Position numbers and translations under genes: made by a program. A stretch of DNA of 64,000 nt from Burkholderiales bacterium (GTDB lineage: Bacteria; Pseudomonadota; Gammaproteobacteria; Burkholderiales; Burkholderiaceae_C), in assembly GCA_947474755.1 (NCBI GenBank), contig CANJJE010000004.1, positions 124,001-188,000 of the forward strand, in the 5' to 3' direction. This document shows positions 40,560-49,706 of the stretch, one piece after another; position 1 is the first letter of the stretch, and each line of letters opens with the position of its first letter. A model generated the notes under the pieces. That model searched no databases and was not told where the DNA came from. It worked only from the letters and a program-made list of their open reading frames with translations.

Positions 40560-42725
40560 TCACGCGGGCTCGAACGCCATCAGGGCCAGCGGTGGCAGGG
40601 TCAGTGACAGCGCCTGGCTGCGGCCGTGTGCACCGGGTGCCTGCGTCGCGAGAGGCGCAGGGCCGTTGCCGAGGTTGCCGCCGCCATAAAAATCCGAATC
40701 GCTGTTGAAGACCTCGCGCCAAAGCCCACCGCGCGGCACGCCGACGCGATGCGCGTGGCGAGGCACCGGCGTGAAGTTGCACACCACCAGCAGCACGCGC
40801 CCCTCATCATCCTTGCGCAGGAAGGCGAGCGTGGAGCCATCGGCATCGTCGGCGTCGATCCATTCGAAACCGCTGCCGTCGTGGTCGCGGCGGTGCAGCG
40901 CCGGTCGGCTGGTGTAGAGGCGGTTCAGGTCACGCACCAGCGACTGCACGCCCCGGTGCTCGGGTGCGCCGAGCAGGTGCCAGTCGAGCGCCTGGTCGTG
41001 GTTCCACTCCCTGTGCTGCGCGAACTCGCAGCCCATGAACAGCAGCTTCTTGCCGGGGTGCATCCACATATAGGACAGCAGCAGGCGCACGTTCGCGAAC
41101 TGCTGCCAGCGGTCGCCAGGCATCTTGCCGAGCAGCGAGCCCTTGCCATGCACCACCTCGTCGTGCGAGATCGGCAGCACGAAGTTCTCGTCGAAGGCGT
41201 AGAGCAGGCTGAAGGTGAGCTGCTGATGGTGCCAGCGCCGGTGCACCGGCTCCTTGCTGAAGTACAGCAGCGTGTCGTGCATCCAGCCCAGGTTCCATTT
41301 GTAGTGAAAGCCGAGGCCCCCACCTGAAGTGGGGCGCGATACGCCGGGCCAGGCGGTCGATTCCTCGGCGATCGTCACACTGGCCGGCACCTCGGCGCCG
41401 ACCACCTCGTTCATGCGACGCAGGAAGGCGATCGCCTCCAGGTTCTCGCGGCCCCCCTGGGCATTGGGCACCCACTCGCCGGGCTTGCGGCTGTAGTCGC
41501 GGTACAGCATCGAGGCCACCGCATCCACCCGCAGGCCGTCCACGCCCCACTGCTGCAGCCAGTACAGCGCATTGCCGATCAGGAAGTTGCGCACCTCGTG
41601 GCGGCCGAAGTTGTAGATCAGCGTGTTCCAGTCGTTGTGAAAGCCTTCCCGCGGGTCGGCGTACTCGTAGAGCGCTGTACCGTCGAAGTGCGCGAGGCCG
41701 TGGGCGTCGGTCGGGAAATGCGCCGGCACCCAGTCGACGATCACGCCCAGGCCCTGCCGGTGGCAGGCATCGAGGAAGCGCGCGAATCCGGCAGGATCGC
41801 CGAAGCGCGAGGTCGGGGCGAACAGGCCGATCACCTGATAGCCCCAGGAGCCATCGAACGGATGCTCGGCCACCGGCAGCAGCTCGAGGTGGGTGAAGCC
41901 GAGATCGGCCGCATAGGCAGGCAGCTGTTCGGCGAGGGCGTCCCAGTCAAGGAAGCCGCCATCGGCTGCACGCCGCCATGAACCCAGATGCACCTCGTAG
42001 ACCGACATCGGACCGTCATGCCGGTTGGACCGGGCGCGGATGGCGGGGAGGCTGCGCTGCGCCGGCGGCGCGACGATGCTGGCGGTCGACGGCCGCCGCT
42101 CCATCGCGAACGCGTACGGATCGGCCTTGAGCGGCATCACGCGGCCATCGCGCGAGCGGATCTCGTACTTGTAGCGCTCGCCCGGGCCGACCTGCGGCAG
42201 GAAGATTTCCCACACGCCCGCGCCATGGTGCACGCGCATCGGATGGCGGCGACCGTCCCAGGCATTGAAGTCGCCGACCACGCTGACGCGGCTCGCGTTG
42301 GGCGCCCAGACGGCGAACCGGGTGCCTGCCACCGTGCCGAGGGTCATCGGGTGCGCGCCCAGCACCTGCCAGGGCCGCAGGTGCGAACCTTCGCCGAGGT
42401 AGTGGATGTCCTGCGCGCCGATGACCGAGCCGCAGGCGTAGGGGTCGGCATGGTCGCCCGCCACACCGTGCTGCCACTGGACGCGGAGTCGGTAATCCGG
42501 GCAGCTTGTGCCCACGGGCGCCTCGAAGAAGACGCCCGGTACGCGCGCGACCAGCGTCGCGAGCCTCTGCCCGGTGGCGGCATCGATTGCCTCGACCTGC
42601 TCGGCGCCCGGCAGCAGCGCCCGCACCCAGACCCGGCCCGCGCCATCCGGGTGCGGCCCGAGCACGGCGAACGGATCGCTGTGGCGACCTTCGAGCAGGG
42701 CGTCGAGCTCAGCCTCGGGGATCAT
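40560..42725 (-). CDS. glgB: 1,4-alpha-glucan branching enzyme
   Basis: A 721-residue GH13 enzyme that forms alpha-1,6 branches. It has the N1 domain, a CBM48 domain ([20 protein letters not shown]) and the catalytic barrel with nucleophile Asp401 in [15 protein letters not shown], acid/base Glu in TIAEESTAW, and [15 protein letters not shown]. Length agrees with the long N1-containing form seen in Gram-negative bacteria. It is followed at once by glgX and preceded by glgP (79-bp gap). Confidence 0.97.
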   Translation of the reverse strand: MIPEAELDALLEGRHSDPFAVLGPHPDGAGRVWVRALLPGAEQVEAIDAATGQRLATLVARVPGVFFEAPVGTSCPDYRLRVQWQHGVAGDHADPYACGSVIGAQDIHYLGEGSHLRPWQVLGAHPMTLGTVAGTRFAVWAPNASRVSVVGDFNAWDGRRHPMRVHHGAGVWEIFLPQVGPGERYKYEIRSRDGRVMPLKADPYAFAMERRPSTASIVAPPAQRSLPAIRARSNRHDGPMSVYEVHLGSWRRAADGGFLDWDALAEQLPAYAADLGFTHLELLPVAEHPFDGSWGYQVIGLFAPTSRFGDPAGFARFLDACHRQGLGVIVDWVPAHFPTDAHGLAHFDGTALYEYADPREGFHNDWNTLIYNFGRHEVRNFLIGNALYWLQQWGVDGLRVDAVASMLYRDYSRKPGEWVPNAQGGRENLEAIAFLRRMNEVVGAEVPASVTIAEESTAWPGVSRPTSGGGLGFHYKWNLGWMHDTLLYFSKEPVHRRWHHQQLTFSLLYAFDENFVLPISHDEVVHGKGSLLGKMPGDRWQQFANVRLLLSYMWMHPGKKLLFMGCEFAQHREWNHDQALDWHLLGAPEHRGVQSLVRDLNRLYTSRPALHRRDHDGSGFEWIDADDADGSTLAFLRKDDEGRVLLVVCNFTPVPRHAHRVGVPRGGLWREVFNSDSDFYGGGNLGNGPAPLATQAPGAHGRSQALSLTLPPLALMAFEPA

Positions 42726-42804
42726 CGGCAGGGGTGGTGAGGTCCGGATTCAGGGGGCGGTGGCGCATCGGCCTCCGGTGGGGGCGCATCGCGCAGACGG
42801 TGGC

Positions 42805-45267
42805 TCACTGCACGTTGACATTCCAGATCATCCGCGCGTAGTCGCGGATGGTGCGGTCTGACGAGAAGGCCCCCATGCCGGCGATGTTGCGGATGGCCTT
42901 GTCGGCCCAGGCTTCGGGCATCGCATAAAGCGCGTCGGCACGCTGCTGCTCGGCCACGTAGGCGGCGAAGTCGGCCAGCAGCAGGTAGGAGTCACGGTGC
43001 AGCAGCGAGCCGACCAGATCACGGTAGCGGCCCCTTTCGCCGGGCGAGAAGTCGCCACCCGCGATGGCGTCGAGTACCGCCTTGAGCTGTGCGTTTCCCT
43101 CGTAGTGCAGGCGCGGGTCGTAGCCGAGCGCGCGCACCTGCTTCACCTCCTCGGACTTGAGGCCGAAGATGAAGAAGTGCTCGGGGCCCACCGCCTGCGC
43201 CATCTCGATGTTGGCGCCGTCCCAGGTACCGATGGTCAGCGCACCGTTCAGCGCGAACTTCATGTTGCCGGTGCCCGAGGCCTCGGTGCCAGCGGTGGAG
43301 AGCTGCTCGGAGAGGTCGGCCGCCGGGATGATCGTCTCGGCCAGCGACACGCCGTAGTTGGGCAGATAGACCACCTTCAGCCGGTCGCGCACGCGCGGGT
43401 CGCTGTTGACGGTGCGCGCGATGTCGTGGATCAGCCGGATGATGGTCTTGGCCGTCACATAGGCCGATGCCGCCTTGCCCGCGAAGATGACCGTGCGCGG
43501 CTGCCAATCGGCATTCGGATCGGCCACGATCGCCTGGTAGCGGGCCACCACATGCAGCGCGTTCAGCAACTGCCGTTTGTACTCGTGGATGCGCTTGATC
43601 TGCACGTCGAACAGGCTGGCCGGGTCGATCGTGAGCCCGAGATCGCGCCGCACCAGCAGCGCCAGCCGCTCCTTGTTGGCGCGCTTGGCGAGTTGCACCG
43701 CGCTGCGCAGGCTCGCATCCGTGGCGAGCGGCGCGAGCTGTGCGAGCTGCTCGAGGTGGGTGCGCCACTGCGGGCCGAGCTGTGCATCGAGCGTTGCCGA
43801 CAGCGCCGGGTTGGCCTGCGACAGCCAGCGGCGCGGGGTGACGCCGTTGGTCACGTTGCAGAAGCGGTCGGGGAACACACGCGCATAGTCGGCGAAGATG
43901 GTCTCGACCATCAGGTCCGAGTGCAGCCGCGACACGCCGTTGACGCGGTGGCTGGCCACGATCGACAGTGCCGCCATCTTCACGCGGCGCTCGCCGTTCT
44001 CGTCGATCACCGAGGCATGCCGCACCAGGGTCTCGTCGCCGGGGAAGTGCAGCCGGAGATATCGCAGGAAGCGGTCGTTGACCTCGTAGATGATCTCGAG
44101 ATGCCGCGGCAGCCAATGCTCCAGCATCGGCACCGGCCAGGTCTCGAGGGCCTCGGGCATCAGCGTGTGGTTGGTGTAGCTCATCACCCTCTGGCATTGC
44201 ACCATCGCCGCGTCCCAGCTCATGCCGTGCAGGTCGATCAGGATGCGCAACAGCTCGGGCACTGCCAGCGCCGGGTGCGTGTCGTTGAGGTGGATGGACA
44301 CCTTGTCGCCCAGGCTGTCGAGGCGGCCATAGTCGGCCAGGTGACGGGCCACGATGTCCTGCACTGACGCGCTGACCAGGAAGTACTCCTGCTTGAGACG
44401 CAACTCGCGCCCCGCATGGGTCGAGTCGTCCGGGTAGAGCACCCAGTTGATCACTTCGGCAGAGAACTTGGCACCCCCGGCTGTCGCGAAATCGCCGCGC
44501 GAGAAGGCCGCAAAGTCGATCGGCCGTGTCGGACTGGCCTGCCACTGGCGCAGCACCGAAACCCGCTCGGTGGCATGACCGGGCACGATGAAGTCGTAGG
44601 CGTCGGCGAACAACTGCTCTGCAGGCAGCCAGCGCCGACCGGGGCCGTCGCTGACCACACGGCCGCCGAGTCCGATGGGGTGGCGGATCTCCGGGCGCTC
44701 CAGTTCCCACGGATTGCCGTCGCGCAGCCAGTCGTCGGGCTCCTCGACCTGCTGTCCGTCATAGATGCGCTGCGCGAACATCCCGTAGCGGTAGCGCAGG
44801 CCGTAGCCGAAAGAGGGTACGCCCAGCGTGGCCAGCGAATCGAGAAAGCAGGCGGCCAGTCGCCCCAGGCCACCATTGCCCAGCGCTGCATCGGGTTCGA
44901 CCTCGAGGATGTCGCCGGGCTGCTTGCCTGCGGCGCGGGCTGCCGCCTCGAAGTCGCCATGGAGCCCCAGCGCCGCCAGCGCATTGCCGAGGGCGCGGCC
45001 CATCAGGAACTCCATCGACAGGTAGTGCACCCGCTTGGCTTCGCTGCGACGATCCTCCCGCAGGCTGCGGTTCATGCGCTCGGCCAGTTGCGCCCTGCTG
45101 GCGTGAGCTGCCGCGCGCATCCACATATAGGGCGATGCATGCGAGGGCACCATGCCCGATTCGCGCTCGACACGGGCTTGCAGCGGGTCGGGGCCCGTGG
45201 GCGAGCCTTGTTCGCCGGGCGGGTGGGAAAGGGCGCCCTCGGCGTCGTGCGCTGGTCGCGTGGTCAT
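42805..45267 (-). CDS. glgP: Glycogen phosphorylase
   Basis: An 820-residue GT35 enzyme that releases glucose 1-phosphate from glycogen using PLP. PLP is bound by Lys670 in ASGTGNMKFALNGALT; other conserved blocks are DAALGNGGLGRLAACF, LNDTHPALAVPELLR and NVTNGVTPRRWL. It is the first gene of the cluster, so breakdown and synthesis genes share transcription. The 182-bp region upstream contains a CCGACCC/GGGTCGG hairpin (about 45378-45397) but no clear promoter. Confidence 0.97.
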   Translation of the reverse strand: MTTRPAHDAEGALSHPPGEQGSPTGPDPLQARVERESGMVPSHASPYMWMRAAAHASRAQLAERMNRSLREDRRSEAKRVHYLSMEFLMGRALGNALAALGLHGDFEAAARAAGKQPGDILEVEPDAALGNGGLGRLAACFLDSLATLGVPSFGYGLRYRYGMFAQRIYDGQQVEEPDDWLRDGNPWELERPEIRHPIGLGGRVVSDGPGRRWLPAEQLFADAYDFIVPGHATERVSVLRQWQASPTRPIDFAAFSRGDFATAGGAKFSAEVINWVLYPDDSTHAGRELRLKQEYFLVSASVQDIVARHLADYGRLDSLGDKVSIHLNDTHPALAVPELLRILIDLHGMSWDAAMVQCQRVMSYTNHTLMPEALETWPVPMLEHWLPRHLEIIYEVNDRFLRYLRLHFPGDETLVRHASVIDENGERRVKMAALSIVASHRVNGVSRLHSDLMVETIFADYARVFPDRFCNVTNGVTPRRWLSQANPALSATLDAQLGPQWRTHLEQLAQLAPLATDASLRSAVQLAKRANKERLALLVRRDLGLTIDPASLFDVQIKRIHEYKRQLLNALHVVARYQAIVADPNADWQPRTVIFAGKAASAYVTAKTIIRLIHDIARTVNSDPRVRDRLKVVYLPNYGVSLAETIIPAADLSEQLSTAGTEASGTGNMKFALNGALTIGTWDGANIEMAQAVGPEHFFIFGLKSEEVKQVRALGYDPRLHYEGNAQLKAVLDAIAGGDFSPGERGRYRDLVGSLLHRDSYLLLADFAAYVAEQQRADALYAMPEAWADKAIRNIAGMGAFSSDRTIRDYARMIWNVNVQ

Positions 45268-45449
45268 GGAAACTTCCTTGTCTTTCGAGGGGTCCGGGTG
45301 GCGAGCGCGTCCTCGCCCCGCCAGTCAATCCTGTCATGCAGATAGCGTGCCTGCGCGCCGGGCCGGGGAGAGCTTAACCGACCCCCTGCAGGGTCGGCCG
45401 CGCCCCAGGCACAGCGTCACCCCGCACATGGCCCATGCCCTTGACCTTG

Positions 45450-46793
45450 TCAGAGCTCGCCCTCGAAGGCAGCCGCCAGGTCGACCCGCGCGCGCAATCG
45501 GGTGCAAAGCATGAAGGTGCCGGCGAACTTGCGCTGCAGAAACAGCAGGTCGGGCGGCGGGGTACGCGCATAACCTTCGCCGAAAAACTGGGCCCGACCC
45601 TGCGCGAAGCTGCGCGCGAACAGGTCCGATGCGCCGAAGTCGTAGGCCCCGGCATGGCGCAGCGGCTCGCCGGCCATGCGCATCATGTCGATGACACCGC
45701 GCGTCTGCGCGGGCGGGTCCACGGTGGCGGTGAAGCCGGCGGCGGTGGATGCGGCGACCAGCCGCGGCACATCGTCCTCGCGCAGCGCGCGACCGAGCTC
45801 GCGCAACTGGGCCACGCGCTCGGGTGTGACGGGCTCCGTGGCACCGAAGTCGATCAGCGCGATGCGGCCGGTGGCCGGATCGAACAGGTAGTTGCCGAAG
45901 TTCGGATCGGTCTGCACCAGCCGCATGCGGAAGAACTCGTGCACGGCCAGCCGGACGAGCGCCGTCGCGACGTGATCACGCTGCGCCTGGGTGCCGCCGC
46001 CACTCGCCAGGCGATCGACCGGCAGGCCATGGGCGAAGTCGGTGGCAATGATGTGGTCGGTGCAGTGCTCCTCGACCACTGCCGGCACGCTCAGCACCGA
46101 ATCGTCGCCCAGCCGCACACGGTACTCGGTGGCGGCGCGCGCTTCCGCGCGGTAGTCGGTCTCGTCCTCGAGTTGCGCCCGAAGGCGAGCCAGCAAGGCC
46201 GCTACATCCAGGGCTGCCGGCACCAGGCCGGGCGTGCGCGCCAGCAGCGCGAGGTTGGCCATGTCGCTGGCGATGCTGTTGCGCACGCCCGGATACTGGA
46301 TCTTCAAGGCCAGCACGCGGCCGTCGTGAGTCTCGGCGCGGTGCACCTGCCCGATCGATGCTGCAGCCACCGGCTCGTAGCTCAGGCGGCGAAAACGCCG
46401 GTGCCAGCCATGGCCGTATTCGCGCTCGAGTACCTCGGCCAGCTGCGTCGCAGGCATCACATGGGCCTGCTCGCGCAGGCCGCCCAGCAGTTCGGCGAAA
46501 TGCGGTGGCAGCACGCCGTGGCCGTCCATCGACATCAGCTGACCGACCTTCATCACGGCGCCGCGCATCTGCGACAGCCTCTCGGCAAGCCGATGCGCGT
46601 TGCCCGGGCTCAGCATCAGCTGCGCCAGTTCGGGGCGCTGGCCGCGCGCCAGCTGGCCCAGGCCCTCGGCGGCGGCGCTCGCGGCCATCTCTCCCATCGC
46701 GCGGCCGAAGTGCCACAGCCGCCGAGCGCGGCCTTCGGGCACGGGCGCGCTGCGCGGCAGGGCGGGCGGGTTCGTCATGGGGTGATCGGGCAT
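45450..46793 (-). CDS. ABC1/UbiB-like (COQ8-type) atypical kinase
   Basis: A 447-residue member of the ABC1/ADCK/UbiB family. Signature elements are the KxGQ motif (GAVMKVGQLMSMDG), the Ala-rich nucleotide loop (AAASIGQVHRA), the lysine in VLALKIQYPGV, the catalytic-loop-like QTDPNFGNYLF and the metal-binding LIDFGAT. Relatives support ubiquinone biosynthesis or lipid homeostasis as ATPases. The lack of C-terminal transmembrane helices and the shorter length than UbiB (about 540 aa) suggest a paralogue rather than UbiB itself. ATG 46793 or 46778 may be the start. Confidence 0.88.
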   Translation of the reverse strand: MPDHPMTNPPALPRSAPVPEGRARRLWHFGRAMGEMAASAAAEGLGQLARGQRPELAQLMLSPGNAHRLAERLSQMRGAVMKVGQLMSMDGHGVLPPHFAELLGGLREQAHVMPATQLAEVLEREYGHGWHRRFRRLSYEPVAAASIGQVHRAETHDGRVLALKIQYPGVRNSIASDMANLALLARTPGLVPAALDVAALLARLRAQLEDETDYRAEARAATEYRVRLGDDSVLSVPAVVEEHCTDHIIATDFAHGLPVDRLASGGGTQAQRDHVATALVRLAVHEFFRMRLVQTDPNFGNYLFDPATGRIALIDFGATEPVTPERVAQLRELGRALREDDVPRLVAASTAAGFTATVDPPAQTRGVIDMMRMAGEPLRHAGAYDFGASDLFARSFAQGRAQFFGEGYARTPPPDLLFLQRKFAGTFMLCTRLRARVDLAAAFEGEL

Positions 46794-46939
46794 GGCATGC
46801 CTCGATTCGACCAGAGGGCGGCGCGTCAGGCCCGTCCGGGCGCTTCAGGCCTGACCACGCCCTCGATGAAGCGCGGCGCCCTGGCGGTCGCCGCTGGTGG
46901 CGTGCCTTGTTCCGTGACGGCAGCCTCGGCTGATCGCGC

Positions 46940-48661
46940 TCAGAACGACTCCCAGTCGTCCGTGCCGGTCTTGGCGTGGTGGCCTGGGGTGATGGCAGCC
47001 GCCTGCCTGGCCTCGAAATTGGGGCGGGTGACGTTCGTGGCCCGCTGCGGGCTGCGGCGCTCGATTCTGGGAGCGTTTGCCGCTGGTGCTGCGGCATGGG
47101 CAGCGCTCGTCGCGCGCTCCTGCTGTGACAACTTGAACATCGCCACGACCTGCACCAGTTGCTCTGCCTGGCTCTTCAGACTTTCCGCCGCCGCGGCACT
47201 CTCTTCGACCAGCGCAGCGTTCTGCTGCGTGGCCTGGTCGATCTGGCTGACGGCCTCGCCCACCTGATGCACGCCAGAGTCCTGCTCTGCGCTGGCGGAG
47301 CTGATTTCGGCCACGATGTCGCTCACACGCCGGATCGAGGCGACGATCTCTTCCATCGTCTTGCCGGCTTGGTCGACCAGGGCCGTGCCTTGCTCCACCT
47401 GCTCGACGCTGTGGCCGATCAGGTTCTTGATTTCCTTGGCGGCCTCGGCGCTGCGCTGGGCCAGGCTGCGTACCTCCGAGGCCACCACAGCGAAGCCCCG
47501 ACCCTGCTCGCCGGCGCGGGCGGCTTCCACAGCCGCATTGAGCGCGAGGATGTTGGTCTGGAAGGCGATGCCGTCGATCACCCGGATGATGTCGCTGATC
47601 TTGCGGCTGCTGTCATTGATGTCCTGCATCGTGGTCACGACCTGACCGACCACAGCGCCGCCTCGCGCCGCCACCGCCGAGGCGCCCTGCGCGAGCTGGT
47701 TGGCCTGCCTGGCGTTGTCGCTGTTGTTGCGCACGGTCGTGCCCAGCTCTTCCATGGTGGCCGCCGTCTGCTGAAGGGCGCTGGCCTGCTGTTCGGTGCG
47801 GCTGGACAGGTCCTGGTTGCCCTGCGCGATCTGCGCGCTGGCGGTGGCCACACTTTCCGAGCCTTGCCTGACGCTTGAAACAACCGATTTCAAGGTGCTC
47901 AGCATGTTGTCGAGTGCGCTGGCCAGACTGTCCTTGTCGTTTCGCCCCTGCCTGAACACGTGAGTCAAGTCGCCCTGGGCAATGCGGTGGGCCAGATCAC
48001 TGGCAGCGGCTGGCTCCATCCCCAACTGGCCGGTGATGCTGCGAGACACGATGATGGTCAAACCCGTGAGCAACAGTCCGCCGAGGATGATCAACGCGGT
48101 GACTGTGAGCCGGGCGGATTTGGCTTCGCTGTCGTACGCGGCATCGATCTCCTTCGCTTCGGCCGAGAGGAGTTCAGCCAGCTTGTCGAAGCCAGCTGCA
48201 TATCTGTCTATCTGCTTGTCGATCTCGTCGTCGACGACAGCAATCTCGTCGCGCTTGGCATTTCTCTTCGCCAGAGGCAGAAACTGCTCGTCGTAGAGCT
48301 TGCGTATTTCACCTGCCGCCGCGCGGCCGGCCTGCGTAGCGGCTCTTGTTTCGGCGGTGACGGCCACGCTGTCGGCAAAGTCCAGCGCTTCGTCAATTTC
48401 CTTGTTGACTTCTGCCCATCGCTGCTGGGCCTCGTCGAACTGTTGATTGATGAAGCTGTCGGCCACCACTCTGTAAGCCTGCGCACCGAGATAGGTGTCA
48501 TGGTTGACCCTGCTCGCGGCACTGGCCAGGACACCGGCCTGATCCTGCAGCTTGGCCAGCTTCGACAGAACGATCCAGTTCACCGATCCAATGATCAGCA
48601 TGACCGAGATGGCGACGCCGACAATCAGAGTCAGCCGATTCGATACGGGCCACTTTTGCAT
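46940..48661 (-). CDS. Methyl-accepting chemotaxis protein
   Basis: A 573-residue chemoreceptor: transmembrane helix 1 (about 8-33), periplasmic four-helix-bundle-type sensor (about 34-185), transmembrane helix 2 (about 187-209, [20 protein letters not shown]), HAMP domain, and a coiled-coil signalling domain with the hairpin tip [20 protein letters not shown]. The protein ends in DDWESF, an xWExF pentapeptide like the CheR/CheB docking site of high-abundance receptors. The ligand is unknown. It follows the secretion cluster in the same direction, but a 195-bp gap with hairpins separates them. Confidence 0.95.
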   Translation of the reverse strand: MQKWPVSNRLTLIVGVAISVMLIIGSVNWIVLSKLAKLQDQAGVLASAASRVNHDTYLGAQAYRVVADSFINQQFDEAQQRWAEVNKEIDEALDFADSVAVTAETRAATQAGRAAAGEIRKLYDEQFLPLAKRNAKRDEIAVVDDEIDKQIDRYAAGFDKLAELLSAEAKEIDAAYDSEAKSARLTVTALIILGGLLLTGLTIIVSRSITGQLGMEPAAASDLAHRIAQGDLTHVFRQGRNDKDSLASALDNMLSTLKSVVSSVRQGSESVATASAQIAQGNQDLSSRTEQQASALQQTAATMEELGTTVRNNSDNARQANQLAQGASAVAARGGAVVGQVVTTMQDINDSSRKISDIIRVIDGIAFQTNILALNAAVEAARAGEQGRGFAVVASEVRSLAQRSAEAAKEIKNLIGHSVEQVEQGTALVDQAGKTMEEIVASIRRVSDIVAEISSASAEQDSGVHQVGEAVSQIDQATQQNAALVEESAAAAESLKSQAEQLVQVVAMFKLSQQERATSAAHAAAPAANAPRIERRSPQRATNVTRPNFEARQAAAITPGHHAKTGTDDWESF

Positions 48662-48795
48662 GTATTTCCCCTGAGCAACCGCGCCTGCGTTCAGTGCGCC
48701 TCTCGTTCATATCGTCACACTTGGAGGAAACTGTATTTCGACCCGCATGCGTCAGTCTCCCTGCGCTTGTGCAGTAGGACGAAACGGTTCGGGAT

Positions 48796-48840
48796 GCTGC
48801 TCCGCGAGCAGCCGTTCAGGCACCTGCCCTGCACGGGCAG
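48796..48840 (-). terminator. Two hairpins after the secretion cluster
   Basis: GCTGCTC-cgc-GAGCAGC (48796-48812) and CTGCCC-tgcac-GGGCAG (48824-48840) are perfect stems in the gap between the small HlyD-type gene and the chemoreceptor gene. Neither is followed by a T-run on the - strand, so termination is only suggested. Confidence 0.35.
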
Positions 48841-48856
48841 ACTCGACTCCCGGTCA

Positions 48857-49684
48857 CTAGAACTGCACCGAGCACTTCACGCCGGCGGGGATTTCGCCCT
48901 TGGGGTTGGGCAGGTCGAGTCGAGCGCGAAAGGTGCCGCTGGCGGAATCGACGACCCGGTCGACCACCGATACCGTGGCGGTGTACTGGCCTGACAGCGG
49001 TGCCTCGGTCGCGATCTTCGCGGGCGCGCCCACCTTGACCTTGCCGAACAGCCCGACCGGCAGCACCACATCGATGCGCAGCGGGTTCACCTGCGCCAGT
49101 TTCAGGATGGCGCGCGCGCTCTCGCCGGTCTGCGCGATCTCGCCAACCTGCTGCAGGCGATCGGTCACCACGCCATTGATCGGGCTGCGGATGCGCCGCT
49201 GCTCGAGCGTTTCCTGCAGCCGTCGCTGTTCCAGCTCGGCGAGCCTGCGGTTGTCTTGCGCTTCGACCACGCTGGCCTCGGCCAGCGACAGTTCGGCGGC
49301 CGTGTCGTCACGGTCCTGGGCGGCGATGAACTTCTCCTGAACCAGGTCGTCGCGGCGTGTCAGCTTGATCTTCGCGGCCTCGCGGCGGCTCTCGGCGGTT
49401 TTCACCTGCCCTTCCATCACCGCGCGATAGCGTGCCGCATCGAGCGCCGCCCGGTCTGTGGCGCTTTCGAGCTCGACGAGCACCTGACCCTTGCGCACTT
49501 CGGCCCCACGGTCCACGGTGATTGCATCGATGCGGCCTTCGACCACGCTGCGCAACTCGATACGCTGCGAGGGCTCGATGAGGCAGGCATAGCCGCTGGC
49601 AGGTGCCGCGTGGGCCGTGTGCGTCGTTGCGCAGGCCACCCACAGCGCGGTGTGGATGAGGGGGGTGGGGGTGTGGAATGTCAT
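48857..49684 (-). CDS. Small periplasmic HlyD/MFP-type adaptor
   Basis: A 275-residue exported adaptor with a signal peptide (about 1-27, TAHAAP). The order is: N-terminal beta-strands and half biotinyl-lipoyl fold (SVVEGRIDAITVDRGAEVRKGQVLVEL), a helical hairpin (about 70-145), the second lipoyl half (RIRSPINGVVTDRLQQVGEIAQTGE), then a beta-barrel to PAGVKCSVQF. This is the layout of membrane-fusion proteins that link an inner-membrane motor to TolC. It starts 22 bp after the SecA-like gene and is the last gene of the cluster. No pump gene is adjacent, so its partner must be in the cluster or elsewhere. Confidence 0.85.
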   Translation of the reverse strand: MTFHTPTPLIHTALWVACATTHTAHAAPASGYACLIEPSQRIELRSVVEGRIDAITVDRGAEVRKGQVLVELESATDRAALDAARYRAVMEGQVKTAESRREAAKIKLTRRDDLVQEKFIAAQDRDDTAAELSLAEASVVEAQDNRRLAELEQRRLQETLEQRRIRSPINGVVTDRLQQVGEIAQTGESARAILKLAQVNPLRIDVVLPVGLFGKVKVGAPAKIATEAPLSGQYTATVSVVDRVVDSASGTFRARLDLPNPKGEIPAGVKCSVQF

Positions 49685-49706
49685 GGTGTCGGAATCAGGG
49701 TGACGC

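Noticed and set aside
43019-44710. A 563-codon frame on the same strand as glgP in another phase
   Set aside because: It is an out-of-phase shadow of glycogen phosphorylase with Arg/Ala/Pro-rich composition and no ribosome-binding site.
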